From NCBI RefSeq assembly GCF_039614725.1, contig NZ_CP154859.1, forward strand, positions 3,224,001 through 3,288,000: 64,000 bases of DNA, read 5' to 3'. The DNA is from Thauera sp. JM12B12 (GTDB lineage Bacteria > Pseudomonadota > Gammaproteobacteria > Burkholderiales > Rhodocyclaceae). Shown piece by piece: positions 37,243 through 46,569 of the stretch. Both the position numbers and the translations under genes were made by a program. Under the pieces are notes generated by a model. That model saw only the letters and a list, made by a program, of their open reading frames with translations, was not told the origin of the DNA and did no database searches. Position 1 is the first letter of the stretch. Each line of letters begins with the position of its first letter.

Positions 37243-38163
37243 ATGTCCATGGCTGACCGCGACGGCTTCATCTGGCAGGACGGCAAGCTCGTCCCGTGGC
37301 GCGAGGCGACCACGCACGTCCTCACCCACTCGCTGCACTACGGCCTTGCCGTGTTCGAGGGCGTCAGGGCCTACAACACCGTCAGCGGCACCGCGATCTT
37401 CCGCCTCGCCGAGCACACCCAGCGCCTGCTCAACTCCGGCAAGATCTACATGATGGACATCCCGTACTCCAAGGATGAACTCATGGAGGCGCAGAAGGAG
37501 GTCGTGCGCGCGAACAAGCTGGAGTCCTGCTACCTGCGCCCGATCGCCTTCTACGGTTCGGAAAAGATGGGCATCTCCACCGTCGGCGCCACCGTGCATG
37601 TGGCGATCGCGGCCTGGCCGTGGGGCGCCTATCTCGGCGAGGAAGGCCTGCAGAAGGGCATCCGCGTGAAGACCTCGTCCTACACCCGTCACCACGTCAA
37701 CTCGACGATGCCGCGCGCCAAGCTGGCCGCGACCTACCCGAACTCGATCCTCGCCAACCTCGAAGTCACCCGCATGGGCTACGACGAGGCGCTGCTGCTC
37801 GACAACCAGGGCTTCGTGGCCGAGGGTGCGGGCGAGAACCTCTTCATCATCAAGGACGGCCGCATCTACGAGCCCGAGATCGCCTCCGCCCTGACCGGCA
37901 TCACCCGCGACTCGATCCACGTCATCGCCCGCGAGCTCGGCTACGAGATCGGCACCAAGCGCCTGACCCGCGACGACATCTACCTCGCCGACGAGGCCTT
38001 CTTCACCGGCACCGCGGCGGAAGTCACCCCGATCCGCGAGCTCGACGACCGCCAGATCGGCGAGGGCAAGCGCGGTCCGATCACCGAGAAGATCCAGGCC
38101 CGCTTCTTCGACGTGGTCAACGGACGCGCGCCGGAATACGCCCACTGGCTCGCCCACGTCTGA
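37243..38163 (+). CDS. ilvE: Branched-chain amino acid aminotransferase
   Basis: The 306-residue PLP enzyme carries out the last step of Val, Leu and Ile synthesis. The PLP lysine is Lys160 in NSTMPRAKLAATYPN, and EGAGENLFIIKDG and FFTGTAAEVTPI are typical class IV motifs. I chose ATG 37243 (MSMADRDGFIWQDGKLV) with GGAG upstream. TAGAAT at 37154-37159 is a plausible -10 box, giving a leader of about 80 nt. A zf-CHCC protein follows 26 bp downstream, as in many betaproteobacteria. Confidence 0.96.
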   Translation: MSMADRDGFIWQDGKLVPWREATTHVLTHSLHYGLAVFEGVRAYNTVSGTAIFRLAEHTQRLLNSGKIYMMDIPYSKDELMEAQKEVVRANKLESCYLRPIAFYGSEKMGISTVGATVHVAIAAWPWGAYLGEEGLQKGIRVKTSSYTRHHVNSTMPRAKLAATYPNSILANLEVTRMGYDEALLLDNQGFVAEGAGENLFIIKDGRIYEPEIASALTGITRDSIHVIARELGYEIGTKRLTRDDIYLADEAFFTGTAAEVTPIRELDDRQIGEGKRGPITEKIQARFFDVVNGRAPEYAHWLAHV

Positions 38164-38189
38164 TCTTCACTCGCTCCCAGGAATCCGCC

Positions 38190-38390
38190 ATGGTTGAGAA
38201 CACCGACAAGACCCAGGCCGTCGTCATCGCCGCCAAGGACCTCCCGCTGCACTGTCCGCCACCGGGTGCGCCGCTGTGGGCACGTCACCCCCGCGTCTTC
38301 CTCGACATCCTGAAGACCGGCGAAGCGGTGTGCCCGTACTGCAGCGCGCACTACGTGTTTGCAGGTGAGCGCCCGAAGGGCCACCACTGA
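38190..38390 (+). CDS. zf-CHCC zinc-finger domain protein
   Basis: A 66-residue protein with a CHCC zinc finger: HCPPPG, then HPRVFLDI and CPYCSAHYVF. The same domain occurs in the NDUFS6 subunit of mitochondrial complex I. Bacterial copies like this are small free proteins of unknown role. It is in an apparent operon with ilvE, and an intrinsic terminator follows 28 bp after its stop. Confidence 0.87.
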   Translation: MVENTDKTQAVVIAAKDLPLHCPPPGAPLWARHPRVFLDILKTGEAVCPYCSAHYVFAGERPKGHH

Positions 38391-38417
38391 ACCCTGCGCC
38401 GGTCGCGCAGTCTTCAA

Positions 38418-38444
38418 CACGGGGGCTTCGGCCCCCGTGCCTTT
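38418..38444 (+). terminator. Intrinsic terminator with TTCG tetraloop
   Basis: A perfect 9-bp stem (38418-38426 and 38431-38439) capped by TTCG with a C-G closing pair, followed by a short T-run (TTTT at 38442-38445). It should end the ilvE/zf-CHCC transcript. The next gene starts only 25 bp later, so it either has a promoter inside the stem region or is reached by read-through. Confidence 0.78.
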
Positions 38445-38469
38445 TGTGGCCCCAACCCGACGAAAGCCC

Positions 38470-38898
38470 GTGAGCAAAGCAAACTTCACCACCGCACTAG
38501 AGGCCGAGGCGGCGTTCTACCAGGCGCTGGCCGACGGCAATTTCGACGCACTGATGGCCGTCTGGTCGGAAGAGGAGGAGGTCGTCTGCGTTCATCCCGG
38601 CGGACCGCGCATCGTCGGCCTCGCCGCCGTGCGCGAGACCTGGCGGCAGCTCCTCGCCGAAGGCAACCGCATCAAGATCGACGTCAGTCAGGCCGTGGTC
38701 AGCGCGAGCGCAATGATGGCCATGCACTGCGTCTTCGAGCGCGTGGCCGCCGAGGGCCAGCTGCAGCGCGGACCGACCCTTGCCGCGACCAACGTGTATG
38801 TGCGCGGCCCGAACGGCTGGCGGATGGTGCTGCACCACGCCTCGCCGGTCCCCGAACACGCCGACTTCGGCGAGCTCTCGCCGCGCGTGGTGCATTGA
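38470..38898 (+). CDS. SnoaL/NTF2-fold protein
   Basis: A 142-residue protein of the NTF2-like superfamily (DUF4440/SnoaL-type): ALEAEAAFYQALADGNFDALM, VCVHPGGPRIVGLAAVRETW, and a C-terminal YVRGPNGWRMVLHHASP. Such domains bind small ligands or act as isomerases; no specific role can be named. The start is a GTG at 38470; no ATG lies in frame between the terminator and the conserved region. The stop overlaps the TTG start of the next gene. Confidence 0.8.
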   Translation: MSKANFTTALEAEAAFYQALADGNFDALMAVWSEEEEVVCVHPGGPRIVGLAAVRETWRQLLAEGNRIKIDVSQAVVSASAMMAMHCVFERVAAEGQLQRGPTLAATNVYVRGPNGWRMVLHHASPVPEHADFGELSPRVVH

Positions 38899-39911
38899 AC
38901 CTGCCCGCCTACCGCGCCCCCTGGTGGCTGCCCGGCGGCCATGCCCAGACCATCTTTCCGCTTGCCCGCAAGCGCGCCCTGCCCGCCTATCGCCGCGAAC
39001 GCTGGGAGACGCCCGACGGCGACTTCATCGAACTCGACTGGGTCGCACCCGCCCGCGCCCCCCAATCCGGCGCGCGCAGGGAACACGCGCCCCTGCTCGT
39101 GCTGTTCCATGGCCTGGAGGGCAGCAGCCGGTCGCACTATGCGCGCAGCCTGATGCAGGCGGCAGCGGCGCGCGGATGGCAGGGCGTGGTTCCGCATTTC
39201 CGCGGCTGCGGCGGGACGCCCAATCGCCTTGCCCGCGCCTACCACTCTGGGGACAGCGCCGAGATCGACTGGATCCTGCGCCGCCTGCGCGTGCGCGCCG
39301 GGGGCGCGCCCTTGTTCGCTGCCGGCGTGTCGCTGGGCGGCAATGCCCTGCTCAAATGGCTCGGCGAGCGTGAGGGCGAAGCGGTCGGCGTGGCGGACGC
39401 CGCAGCGGCGATCTGCGCCCCGCTCGACCTCACGATCTCGGGCACGGCGCTCGGCGAGGGTTTCAATCGCATCTACACCCGCCACTTCCTCGCCACCCTG
39501 CGCGCCAAGGCGCTCGGCAAGTGCGCCGCGCACCCGGGCCGCTTCGACGACGGACGCATCGCCGCGGCGCGCACGCTGGCCGAATTCGACGATGCCTACA
39601 CCGCGCCCGCGCACGGCTTCGACGGCGTCGCGGACTACTGGCGGCGCGCCTCGGCGCGGCCGTGGCTGGCAGGCATCCGCGTCCCCACGCTGGTCCTCAA
39701 CGCGCGCAACGATCCCTTCGTGCCCGCGACCGCCCTGCCCGACCCGCGGAACCTGCCGCCAGCGGTGCGCTTCGAATGCCCCCGGGCGGGCGGCCACGTC
39801 GGCTTCCTCGGCGGCCCCTGGCCCGGCAGCCAGGACTGGCTGTGCGCGCGCGTGCTCGCGCATTTCGAGCACGCGCATTCAGCCTTAACCCCTACCTCGG
39901 TGGGGCCCTGA
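38895..39911 (+). CDS. YheT-type alpha/beta hydrolase
   Basis: A 338-residue hydrolase of the UPF0017/YheT family. YRAPWWLPGGHAQTIFP near the N-terminus is diagnostic, the oxyanion loop is FHGLEGSS, and the nucleophile is Ser146 in GVSLGGN. The late acid and histidine are in NARNDPF and GGHVGF. The start is TTG at 38895, overlapping the previous stop by 4 bp; the encoded NLPAYRAPWW fits the family start. It converges on rfbC with a 1-bp gap and no terminator. The substrate is unknown, probably an ester. Confidence 0.87.
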   Translation: MNLPAYRAPWWLPGGHAQTIFPLARKRALPAYRRERWETPDGDFIELDWVAPARAPQSGARREHAPLLVLFHGLEGSSRSHYARSLMQAAAARGWQGVVPHFRGCGGTPNRLARAYHSGDSAEIDWILRRLRVRAGGAPLFAAGVSLGGNALLKWLGEREGEAVGVADAAAAICAPLDLTISGTALGEGFNRIYTRHFLATLRAKALGKCAAHPGRFDDGRIAAARTLAEFDDAYTAPAHGFDGVADYWRRASARPWLAGIRVPTLVLNARNDPFVPATALPDPRNLPPAVRFECPRAGGHVGFLGGPWPGSQDWLCARVLAHFEHAHSALTPTSVGP

Positions 39912-39912
39912 C

Positions 39913-40464
39913 TCAGTCGCCGTAGACTTCGGCCGCGGCCAGGGGCACGCCCTGCGCGTCCTTGCCCGACAGCAGCGGGACGGCACCGTGCAGCGGCCAG
40001 TCGATGTCGATTTGCGGATCGTCCCAGGCGATGCAGCGCTCATGCTGCGGCGCGTAGTAGTCGGTGGTCTTGTAGAGGAAGTCCGCCGACTCGCTGAGCA
40101 CCAGGAAACCATGCGCGAAACCGGGCGGAATCCACAGCTGGCGGTGATCGTCCTCGCCCAGCTCGACCCCCACCCACTGCCCGAAACGCGGCGAGGAACG
40201 ACGCACATCCACCGCCACGTCGTACACCCGTCCGCGCACCACCCGCACCAGCTTGCCCTGTGGCTGCTGGAGCTGGTAGTGCAGGCCGCGCAACACCCCG
40301 CACGCCGAGCGCGAATGATTGTCCTGCACGAAATCGACGTCGAGGCCGGTCAGTTCGCGGAAGCTGCGCGCGTTCCAGCTCTCGAGGAAGAAGCCGCGCG
40401 TGTCGCCGAACACCTTGGGTTCGAGCACCAGCACCTCGGGCAGTGCGGTCGGAGTCGCTTTCAT
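39913..40464 (-). CDS. rfbC: dTDP-4-dehydrorhamnose 3,5-epimerase
   Basis: The 183-residue cupin enzyme acts in dTDP-L-rhamnose synthesis. The catalytic base is His62 in LRGLHYQLQQPQGKLVRV, with the tyrosine region in FLYKTTDYYAP. GAGGAGG precedes the ATG at 40464. It follows rfbA on the same strand with a 13-bp gap. rfbB and rfbD, needed for the same pathway, are not in this window. Confidence 0.95.
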   Translation of the reverse strand: MKATPTALPEVLVLEPKVFGDTRGFFLESWNARSFRELTGLDVDFVQDNHSRSACGVLRGLHYQLQQPQGKLVRVVRGRVYDVAVDVRRSSPRFGQWVGVELGEDDHRQLWIPPGFAHGFLVLSESADFLYKTTDYYAPQHERCIAWDDPQIDIDWPLHGAVPLLSGKDAQGVPLAAAEVYGD

Positions 40465-40477
40465 CGCCGCGGCCTCC

Positions 40478-41362
40478 TCAGAACACCCGGTCTTCGAGCA
40501 GGCGCAGCAGGTACTGGCCGTAGCCGCTCTTGGCGAGCGGCTGCGCCAGGGCACGCAGTTGCCCGGCGTCGATCCAGCCTGCACGCCAGGCGATCTCCTC
40601 CGGACAGGCGATCTTCAGGCCCTGGCGCTTCTCGATGGTCTGGATGAACATCCCCGCCTCGAGCAGGCTCTCGTGGGTGCCGGTGTCGAGCCAGGCGTGA
40701 CCACGCCCCATGACCTGGACGTCGAGCGCGCCAGCCTCGAGATACAGGCGATTGAGATCGGTGATCTCGAGCTCGCCGCGCGCGCTCGGGCTCAAGCCGC
40801 GCGCGAGAGCGGATGCGCCTCCGTCATAGAAATAGAGACCGGTCACCGCGTAGCGGCTCTTCGGGCGGGCAGGCTTCTCCTCGAGGCTCACCGCACGGCC
40901 GGACGCATCGAACTCAACGACGCCATAGCGCTCGGGATCCTGCACCGGGTAGGCGAATACGGTCGCACCGCGCTCGCGTGCGCTCGCCGCACGCAGCTCG
41001 GCGGCGAAATCGTGGCCGTAGAACAGGTTGTCGCCGAGCACGAGGGCAGAGGGTCCGCCAGCGAGGAATTCCTCGCCGATCACCAGGGCCTGGGCGAGGC
41101 CATCGGGGCTGGGCTGCACGGCATAGCGCAGGCGCAGGCCCCAGCGACTGCCATCGCCGAGCAGCTGCTCGAAGCGCGGCGTGTCCTGCGGTGTCGAGAT
41201 CAGCAGGATGTCCCGGATCCCGGCCAGCATGAGCGTGGCGAGCGGGTAATAGACCATAGGCTTGTCATAGACCGGCAGCAGCTGCTTGGATACGGCGAGC
41301 GTGGCCGGATGCAGGCGGGTGCCGGAACCTCCGGCGAGGATGATGCCCTTGCGTTGACTCAT
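40478..41362 (-). CDS. rfbA: Glucose-1-phosphate thymidylyltransferase
   Basis: The 294-residue enzyme makes dTDP-glucose, the first step of dTDP-rhamnose synthesis. The nucleotide-binding [11 protein letters not shown] follows the N-terminus, and VLGDNLFYG and [16 protein letters not shown] are family hallmarks. I chose ATG 41362 ([12 protein letters not shown]) over a longer frame with no homology-like start. It is divergent from the phosphomannomutase/phosphoglucomutase gene, which supplies glucose-1-phosphate. TACAAT on the minus strand (plus 41419-41424) may be its -10 box. Confidence 0.95.
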   Translation of the reverse strand: MSQRKGIILAGGSGTRLHPATLAVSKQLLPVYDKPMVYYPLATLMLAGIRDILLISTPQDTPRFEQLLGDGSRWGLRLRYAVQPSPDGLAQALVIGEEFLAGGPSALVLGDNLFYGHDFAAELRAASARERGATVFAYPVQDPERYGVVEFDASGRAVSLEEKPARPKSRYAVTGLYFYDGGASALARGLSPSARGELEITDLNRLYLEAGALDVQVMGRGHAWLDTGTHESLLEAGMFIQTIEKRQGLKIACPEEIAWRAGWIDAGQLRALAQPLAKSGYGQYLLRLLEDRVF

Positions 41363-41600
41363 GGACGAGCGTGCTCCGCGAACGAGGAAAGGGCCGGCTC
41401 GGCCCGCGTATGGCGGCGATTGTAAACGAGCGCGACCGCAGCGCAGTCGCGCCCGTCCCCTGCGCCCCACCGCCCGCGACCCTCCGGGCGCATGTACGAC
41501 GGGAGTGGCGCAGCTTAGAATCCGGCGTCGGCCGTGATCGCGCGCCCCTGCGCTCCGCCGGCCCAGACCCATACCGTCCCCTCACCCGCCCCCGAACGCC

Positions 41601-42998
41601 ATGCGCTACACCCTGCCCGCTCCCGAGATCTTCAAGGCCTACGACATCCGCGGCATCGTCGATACCGTCCTCACACCCGATGCCGTGCGCGCCATCGGCC
41701 ATGCGCTCGGCTCTGAAGCCGTGGCCCGCGGTCAGCGTGCGATCGCCGTGGGCCGCGACGGACGCCTGTCCGGCCCGGCGCTCGCCGGCGCGCTCGCCGA
41801 GGGCATCCGCGCCGCCGGGGTGGACGTCATCGACATCGGCTGCGTCCCCACCCCGCTCACCTACTTCGCCGCCTATCAGCTCGGCTGCGACTCCTGCGTG
41901 TCGGTCACCGGCAGCCACAACCCGCCCGACTACAACGGCCTCAAGATGGTGCTCGGCGGGCAGACCCTGCACGGCGACATGATCCAGGGGCTGCGCCGGC
42001 GCATCGCCGAGGACGAGCTCGCCCATGGCGCCGGCGCGCTGCGCACGGCCGACGTGCGCGCGGCCTACATCGAGCGCATCGCCGCCGACGTGAAGCTCGC
42101 GCGCCCGATGAAGATCGTCGTCGACTGTGGCAACGGCGTCGCCGGCGGCGTCGCTCCCGAGCTCTTCCGCCGCCTCGGCTGCGAGGTGGTCGAGCTCTTC
42201 TGCGCGGTCGACGGCAATTTCCCCAACCACCACCCCGACCCGTCGAAACCGGAGAACCTGCAGGACGTGATCCGTGCGCTGCGCGACACGGACGCCGAGC
42301 TGGGCCTCGCCTTCGACGGCGACGGCGACCGCCTCGGCGTGGTGACCAAGGACGGCGAGATCATCTTCCCCGACCGCCAGCTGATGCTGTTCGCCGAGGA
42401 CGTGCTCGCACGCGTGCCGGGCGGCGAGATCATCTACGACGTCAAATGCACGCGGAACCTCGCGCCGTGGATCCGCGCCCGTGGCGGCAAGCCGACGATG
42501 TGGAACACCGGGCACGCGCTGGTCAAGGCCAAGCTCAGGGAAACCGGTGCGCCGCTTGCCGGCGAGATGAGCGGCCACATGTTCTTCAAGGAGCGCTGGT
42601 TCGGCTTCGACGACGGGCTGTACGCCGGCGCCCGCCTGCTCGAGATCCTGTCCGCGCGTGCCGATGCCAACGCGGCGCTGAAGGCGCTGCCTGATGCGGT
42701 GAGCACACCGGAGCTCAACCTGAAGATGGCCGAGGGCGAACCCTTCGAGCTCGTGCGCCGGCTGCGCGAGGCCGCGCTCGCTGCGCCGTCATGCTTCCCT
42801 GACGCACGCGAGGTGATCACGCTCGACGGCGTGCGCGTCGAGTTCGCCCGGGGCTTTGGCCTCGCGCGGCCGTCGAACACCACGCCGGTGGTCGTGCTGC
42901 GTTTCGAGGCTGACGACGCCGATGCGCTGGCAGCGATCCAGCAGGCCTTCCGACGTGCCCTCGACGGCGTCTGGCCGGGCCTGGCGCTGCCCTTTTGA
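41601..42998 (+). CDS. algC: Phosphomannomutase/phosphoglucomutase
   Basis: The 465-residue alpha-D-phosphohexomutase moves phosphate between C1 and C6 of mannose or glucose for surface polysaccharides. The phosphoserine is Ser105 in VTGSHNPPDYNGLKM, the metal loop is FDGDGDRLG, and the sugar-binding loop is GEMSGHMFF. Length and order match the AlgC/ManB type. TAGAAT at 41516-41521 may be the -10 box. It lies beside rfbA, which uses glucose-1-phosphate. Confidence 0.92.
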   Translation: MRYTLPAPEIFKAYDIRGIVDTVLTPDAVRAIGHALGSEAVARGQRAIAVGRDGRLSGPALAGALAEGIRAAGVDVIDIGCVPTPLTYFAAYQLGCDSCVSVTGSHNPPDYNGLKMVLGGQTLHGDMIQGLRRRIAEDELAHGAGALRTADVRAAYIERIAADVKLARPMKIVVDCGNGVAGGVAPELFRRLGCEVVELFCAVDGNFPNHHPDPSKPENLQDVIRALRDTDAELGLAFDGDGDRLGVVTKDGEIIFPDRQLMLFAEDVLARVPGGEIIYDVKCTRNLAPWIRARGGKPTMWNTGHALVKAKLRETGAPLAGEMSGHMFFKERWFGFDDGLYAGARLLEILSARADANAALKALPDAVSTPELNLKMAEGEPFELVRRLREAALAAPSCFPDAREVITLDGVRVEFARGFGLARPSNTTPVVVLRFEADDADALAAIQQAFRRALDGVWPGLALPF

Positions 42999-43125
42999 CG
43001 GAAGCGCGCCGGCAAAAGTGGCGGGACGCGCAATTCCGCACGGACGGCGCGCGAATCCACCGGTCGAAGGCGCACACGCGTGCTAGCGTGGCGTTCTGGA
43101 CATGATCCAAAGGGAGAGGAGCAGG

Positions 43126-43995
43126 ATGGAAACACCCGCGCGCAGCGACCGCAATCTCGAGCACGCCCTCAAGGCCGTACCCATTCCATCCTGCCCGGGC
43201 GTGCTCGCGCAGATGATGGACGAACTGCGCCAGCCGCAGGTGAGCGGCAAGCGGATCGCTGCATTGATCGGCAAGGACGTGGGCCTGGCCGCCGTGGTCG
43301 TCAAGTCGGCAAACTCTCCAGTGTTCGGATCGGGCCGGCGGATCGGCTCGGTGGACGAGGCGATCCGCCTGCTCGGCTTCGGCACGCTCGCCAACCTCGT
43401 CCAGGAGGCCCTGCTGCGCAGCGCGATCGCCGACCCCGGCGCGGCGCTCGAGCGCTTCTGGGACAACTCGCGCTACACCGCCGCCGCAAGTGCGCTGGCC
43501 GCGCGCAAGACCGGGGCCGCACGCCCCGAGACCGCCTACACTTTCGGGCTCTTCCACGACTGCGGCATTCCGCTGCTGGTCAAGCGCTTCGCCAACTACA
43601 AGCAGGTGCTCGGCCTCGCCAACCAGGCCACCGAGCGCTGGTTCACCGAGATCGAGGACGAAGCCTTCAACACCAATCACGCCACCATCGGCTACCTGCT
43701 GGCGCGCTCATGGGGGCTCACCGACACGGTGTGCGACGGCATCCAGTGCCACCACGACTATTCGGTGCTGGAAGACGGTGCGGGCCTGGAAACCGAATCG
43801 CGCGCGCTGATCGCGCTCAACCTGATCGGCGAATACGTCGCCGGCACCCATCTGCGCACCCGGCGCGACGCCGAATGGGACAAGGGACGTGCTGCGGCGG
43901 CCCGTTTCCTCGGCTATTCGGCGACTGAACTGGACGACCTCGCCGACGACCTCGTCTACCGCTTCGACCGCCAGGGCAGCGAGGAGCCGGCCTGA
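43126..43995 (+). CDS. HDOD domain signalling protein
   Basis: A 289-residue cytoplasmic HDOD protein: VPIPSCPGVLAQMMDELRQP, then IALIGKDVGLAAVVVKSANSPVFG, the SVDEAIRLLGFGTLANLV segment and FGLFHDCGIPLLVKRF. HDOD domains are HD-related but usually lack enzymatic activity, and act in chemotaxis, motility or c-di-GMP signalling. I chose ATG 43126 with GGAGAGGAG upstream over an ATG at 43102. It converges on uvrD with a 39-bp gap. Confidence 0.86.
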   Translation: METPARSDRNLEHALKAVPIPSCPGVLAQMMDELRQPQVSGKRIAALIGKDVGLAAVVVKSANSPVFGSGRRIGSVDEAIRLLGFGTLANLVQEALLRSAIADPGAALERFWDNSRYTAAASALAARKTGAARPETAYTFGLFHDCGIPLLVKRFANYKQVLGLANQATERWFTEIEDEAFNTNHATIGYLLARSWGLTDTVCDGIQCHHDYSVLEDGAGLETESRALIALNLIGEYVAGTHLRTRRDAEWDKGRAAAARFLGYSATELDDLADDLVYRFDRQGSEEPA

Positions 43996-44034
43996 GCGCC
44001 GGCACGCTCGCGCGCTACGGGCGGCGCACCTGCG

Positions 44035-46251
44035 TCACGCCGGCTCGAGCTTGGCGACCGCAAGCAGCAACCATTTCACCCCTGCCGGCCCGAAGTTGAT
44101 CTGCACCTTGGCGTCGCTCCCGCTGCCCTCCGCCGCGACGATCACGCCTTGGCCGAATTTCGCATGCGCCACCGTCTGGCCGATGCGCAGGCCGTTGGGC
44201 AGCGTGGCGAAGCCCGGGCGCGGGGCGCGCTGCACCTGCGCGCCGTTCGCCGACGGCTTGAAGTAGCCGCCGCCCATGCCGCCCATCGCCCCGCCCGCGG
44301 CCGAGCGCGGATTCGGCGGTGTCAGCCACTTCGTCAGCTCCGCGGGAATTTCCTCCAGGAAGCGCGAGCGCAGGTTGTAGCGCGTCTGGCCGTGCAGCAT
44401 GCGGCTCTGCGCGAAGGACAGGTAGAGCCGCTCGCGCGCCCGCGTGACCGCCACGTACATCAGCCGGCGCTCCTCCTCCAGGCCGTCGGTTTCCAGGATG
44501 CTGTTCTCGTGCGGGAACAGGCCCTCCTCCAGACCGGACAGGAACACCACGTTGAACTCCAGCCCCTTGGCCGAATGCACCGTCATCAGCTGCACCGCGT
44601 CGGCGCCCTGGTCGGCCTGGTGGTCGCCGGCCTCGAGCGAGGCGTGGGCGAGGAAGTCGGCCAGCAGCGCGTGCGGCTGCGCCAGCGCTTCCGCCTCGGC
44701 CTGCGACTCGGCGAGGAAGTTGGCCGCTGCGTTGATCAGCTCGTCCAGGTTCTCCAGCCGTTCGCGGCCTTCCTTGTCGGCCTTGTAGTGCGCGCGCAGA
44801 CCGCTGAGCTCGAGCACGTGATCGACCAGTTCCGGCAGCGGCAGGCCGGACGTGTCCCGGCGCAGGTCCTCGACCAGGCGCACGAACTGCCCCAGCGAGG
44901 TGCCCGGCTTGCCGGTGAGGTGGGGCACGGTGGCGTACAGGCTGGTGTTGTAGACGCGGGCGGCGTCGGTCAGCGCCTCGAGCGAGCGCGCGCCGATACC
45001 GCGGGTGGGGAAATTCACCACGCGCGCGAACGAGGTGTCGTCGTCCGGGTTGGCGATCAGGCGAAGGTAGGCGAGCGCGTGCTTGATCTCCTGGCGTTCG
45101 AAGAAGCGCAGCCCACCATAGACCCGATACGGGATGCCGGCCGAGAACAGCTGGTGCTCGAGCACCCGCGACTGGGCGTTGGAGCGATACAGCAGGGCAA
45201 TCTCGCTGCGTAGCGCGCCGTCGCGCACCAGCGACTGGATCTCCTCGACGATCCAGCGCGCCTCGTCGCCGTCCGCGTAGGCCTCGAACACGCGGATCGG
45301 CTCGCCCGCGCCCTGGTCGGTCCACAGGTTCTTGCCCAGGCGGTTGGCGTTGTGGCGGATGATCGCGTTGGCGGCGTCGAGGATGTTGCTGTGCGAGCGG
45401 TAGTTCTGCTCGAGGCGGATGACGTTGTGCACCCGGAACTCGCGCTCGAAGTCGCGCATGTTGCCGACCTCGGCGCCGCGGAAGCGATAGATGCTCTGGT
45501 CGTCGTCGCCGACGCAGAACATCGCCGCACCGCCCTCGCGGCCCTCGTCGGCGAAGAGCTTGAGCCAGCGGTACTGCAGGCGGTTGGTGTCCTGGAACTC
45601 GTCGACCAGGATGTGGCGGAAGCGGCGCTGGTAGTGGCGGCGCAGCGGCTCGTTGCGCTCGAGCAGCTCGTAGCTGCGCAGCAGCAACTCCGCAAAATCC
45701 ACAACAGACTCGCGCTGGCACTGCGCCTCATACTCCTGATACAGCTGGACGCGCTGGCGGGTGTAGTCGTCCCAGGCCTCGACCGCGTGCGGCCGGTTGC
45801 CGGCTTCCTTCTGGCCATTGATGAAGTGCTGCAGCTCGCGCGGCGGGAATTTTTCGTCGTCGACGTTGAGCGTCTTCAGCAGGCGCTTGATGGCAGCGAG
45901 CTGGTCGCCCGAATCGAGAATCTGGAACAGCTGCGGCAGCCCGGCGTCGCGATGGTGGGCGCGCAGCAGGCGGTTGGCGAGACCGTGGAAGGTGCCGATC
46001 CACATGCCGCGCGTGCTCACCGGCAGCATGGAAGACAGGCGGGCGAGCATCTCCTTGGCCGCTTTGTTCGTGAATGTAACCGCCAGGATGCCGGCTGCAT
46101 CGACCTGGCCGGACTGGACCAGCCAGGCGATGCGGGTGGTCAGAACGCGGGTCTTGCCCGAACCGGCGCCAGCCAGGATCAGCGCGTGTTGCGGTGGCAG
46201 GGTCACGGCCTGCAGTTGTTCGGTATTCAGGTTGGCTAGCAGCGTGGACAT
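44035..46251 (-). CDS. uvrD: DNA helicase II (UvrD)
   Basis: The 738-residue superfamily 1A helicase acts in nucleotide-excision and mismatch repair. Walker A is GAGSGKT at residues 28-34, Walker B is ILVDEFQDTN, motif III is GDDDQSIYRFRGA, and the later motifs VTRARERL and MTVHSAKGLEF are present. The C-terminal tail (HAKFGQGVIVAAEGSG and on) matches the Tudor-like UvrD C-terminus that binds RNA polymerase. I chose ATG 46251, preceded by AAAGGAAAA, over the ATG at 46275. Confidence 0.95.
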   Translation of the reverse strand: MSTLLANLNTEQLQAVTLPPQHALILAGAGSGKTRVLTTRIAWLVQSGQVDAAGILAVTFTNKAAKEMLARLSSMLPVSTRGMWIGTFHGLANRLLRAHHRDAGLPQLFQILDSGDQLAAIKRLLKTLNVDDEKFPPRELQHFINGQKEAGNRPHAVEAWDDYTRQRVQLYQEYEAQCQRESVVDFAELLLRSYELLERNEPLRRHYQRRFRHILVDEFQDTNRLQYRWLKLFADEGREGGAAMFCVGDDDQSIYRFRGAEVGNMRDFEREFRVHNVIRLEQNYRSHSNILDAANAIIRHNANRLGKNLWTDQGAGEPIRVFEAYADGDEARWIVEEIQSLVRDGALRSEIALLYRSNAQSRVLEHQLFSAGIPYRVYGGLRFFERQEIKHALAYLRLIANPDDDTSFARVVNFPTRGIGARSLEALTDAARVYNTSLYATVPHLTGKPGTSLGQFVRLVEDLRRDTSGLPLPELVDHVLELSGLRAHYKADKEGRERLENLDELINAAANFLAESQAEAEALAQPHALLADFLAHASLEAGDHQADQGADAVQLMTVHSAKGLEFNVVFLSGLEEGLFPHENSILETDGLEEERRLMYVAVTRARERLYLSFAQSRMLHGQTRYNLRSRFLEEIPAELTKWLTPPNPRSAAGGAMGGMGGGYFKPSANGAQVQRAPRPGFATLPNGLRIGQTVAHAKFGQGVIVAAEGSGSDAKVQINFGPAGVKWLLLAVAKLEPA

Positions 46252-46569
46252 CGGTTTTCCTTTTCGACGGGCCATTGTATCGGCAGCACCGCAAACCGCC
46301 GCACCCGTGCCTCGGACCCACAGTGTTGCACGGCAGCAACAGCGTGCTTGCAGCCCGCCGAGATTGCGCTAAATTGCAATTGTGCGCCGCACAAAATCAG
46401 ACCGAAAAGCGGAACCTTTTCACGGCACCCCTGGTCGGATTTGTGGAAAATCAAGGAAGACTGGTGGTGCGTTACCTACATTGCACCACAACATCAATGA
46501 GGGATCGGTCGCCCAGGAAGCGGCCGACCACAAACGGCGCCGTACCCCGGACCGAATGGAGAACGCATC
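46252..46569. other. Gene-free region with several TTGC/GCAA-type dyads
   Basis: No gene is seen in these 318 bp, which lie between divergent uvrD and the small unknown gene. Three dyads stand out: TGTTGC-N6-GCAACA (46324-46341), TTGTGCG-C-CGCACAA (46380-46394), and TGGTGC-N12-GCACCA (46465-46488). A possible -10 box TAAATT is at 46370-46375. Such clustering suggests a regulator recognising TGC/GCA half-sites. Confidence 0.45.
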
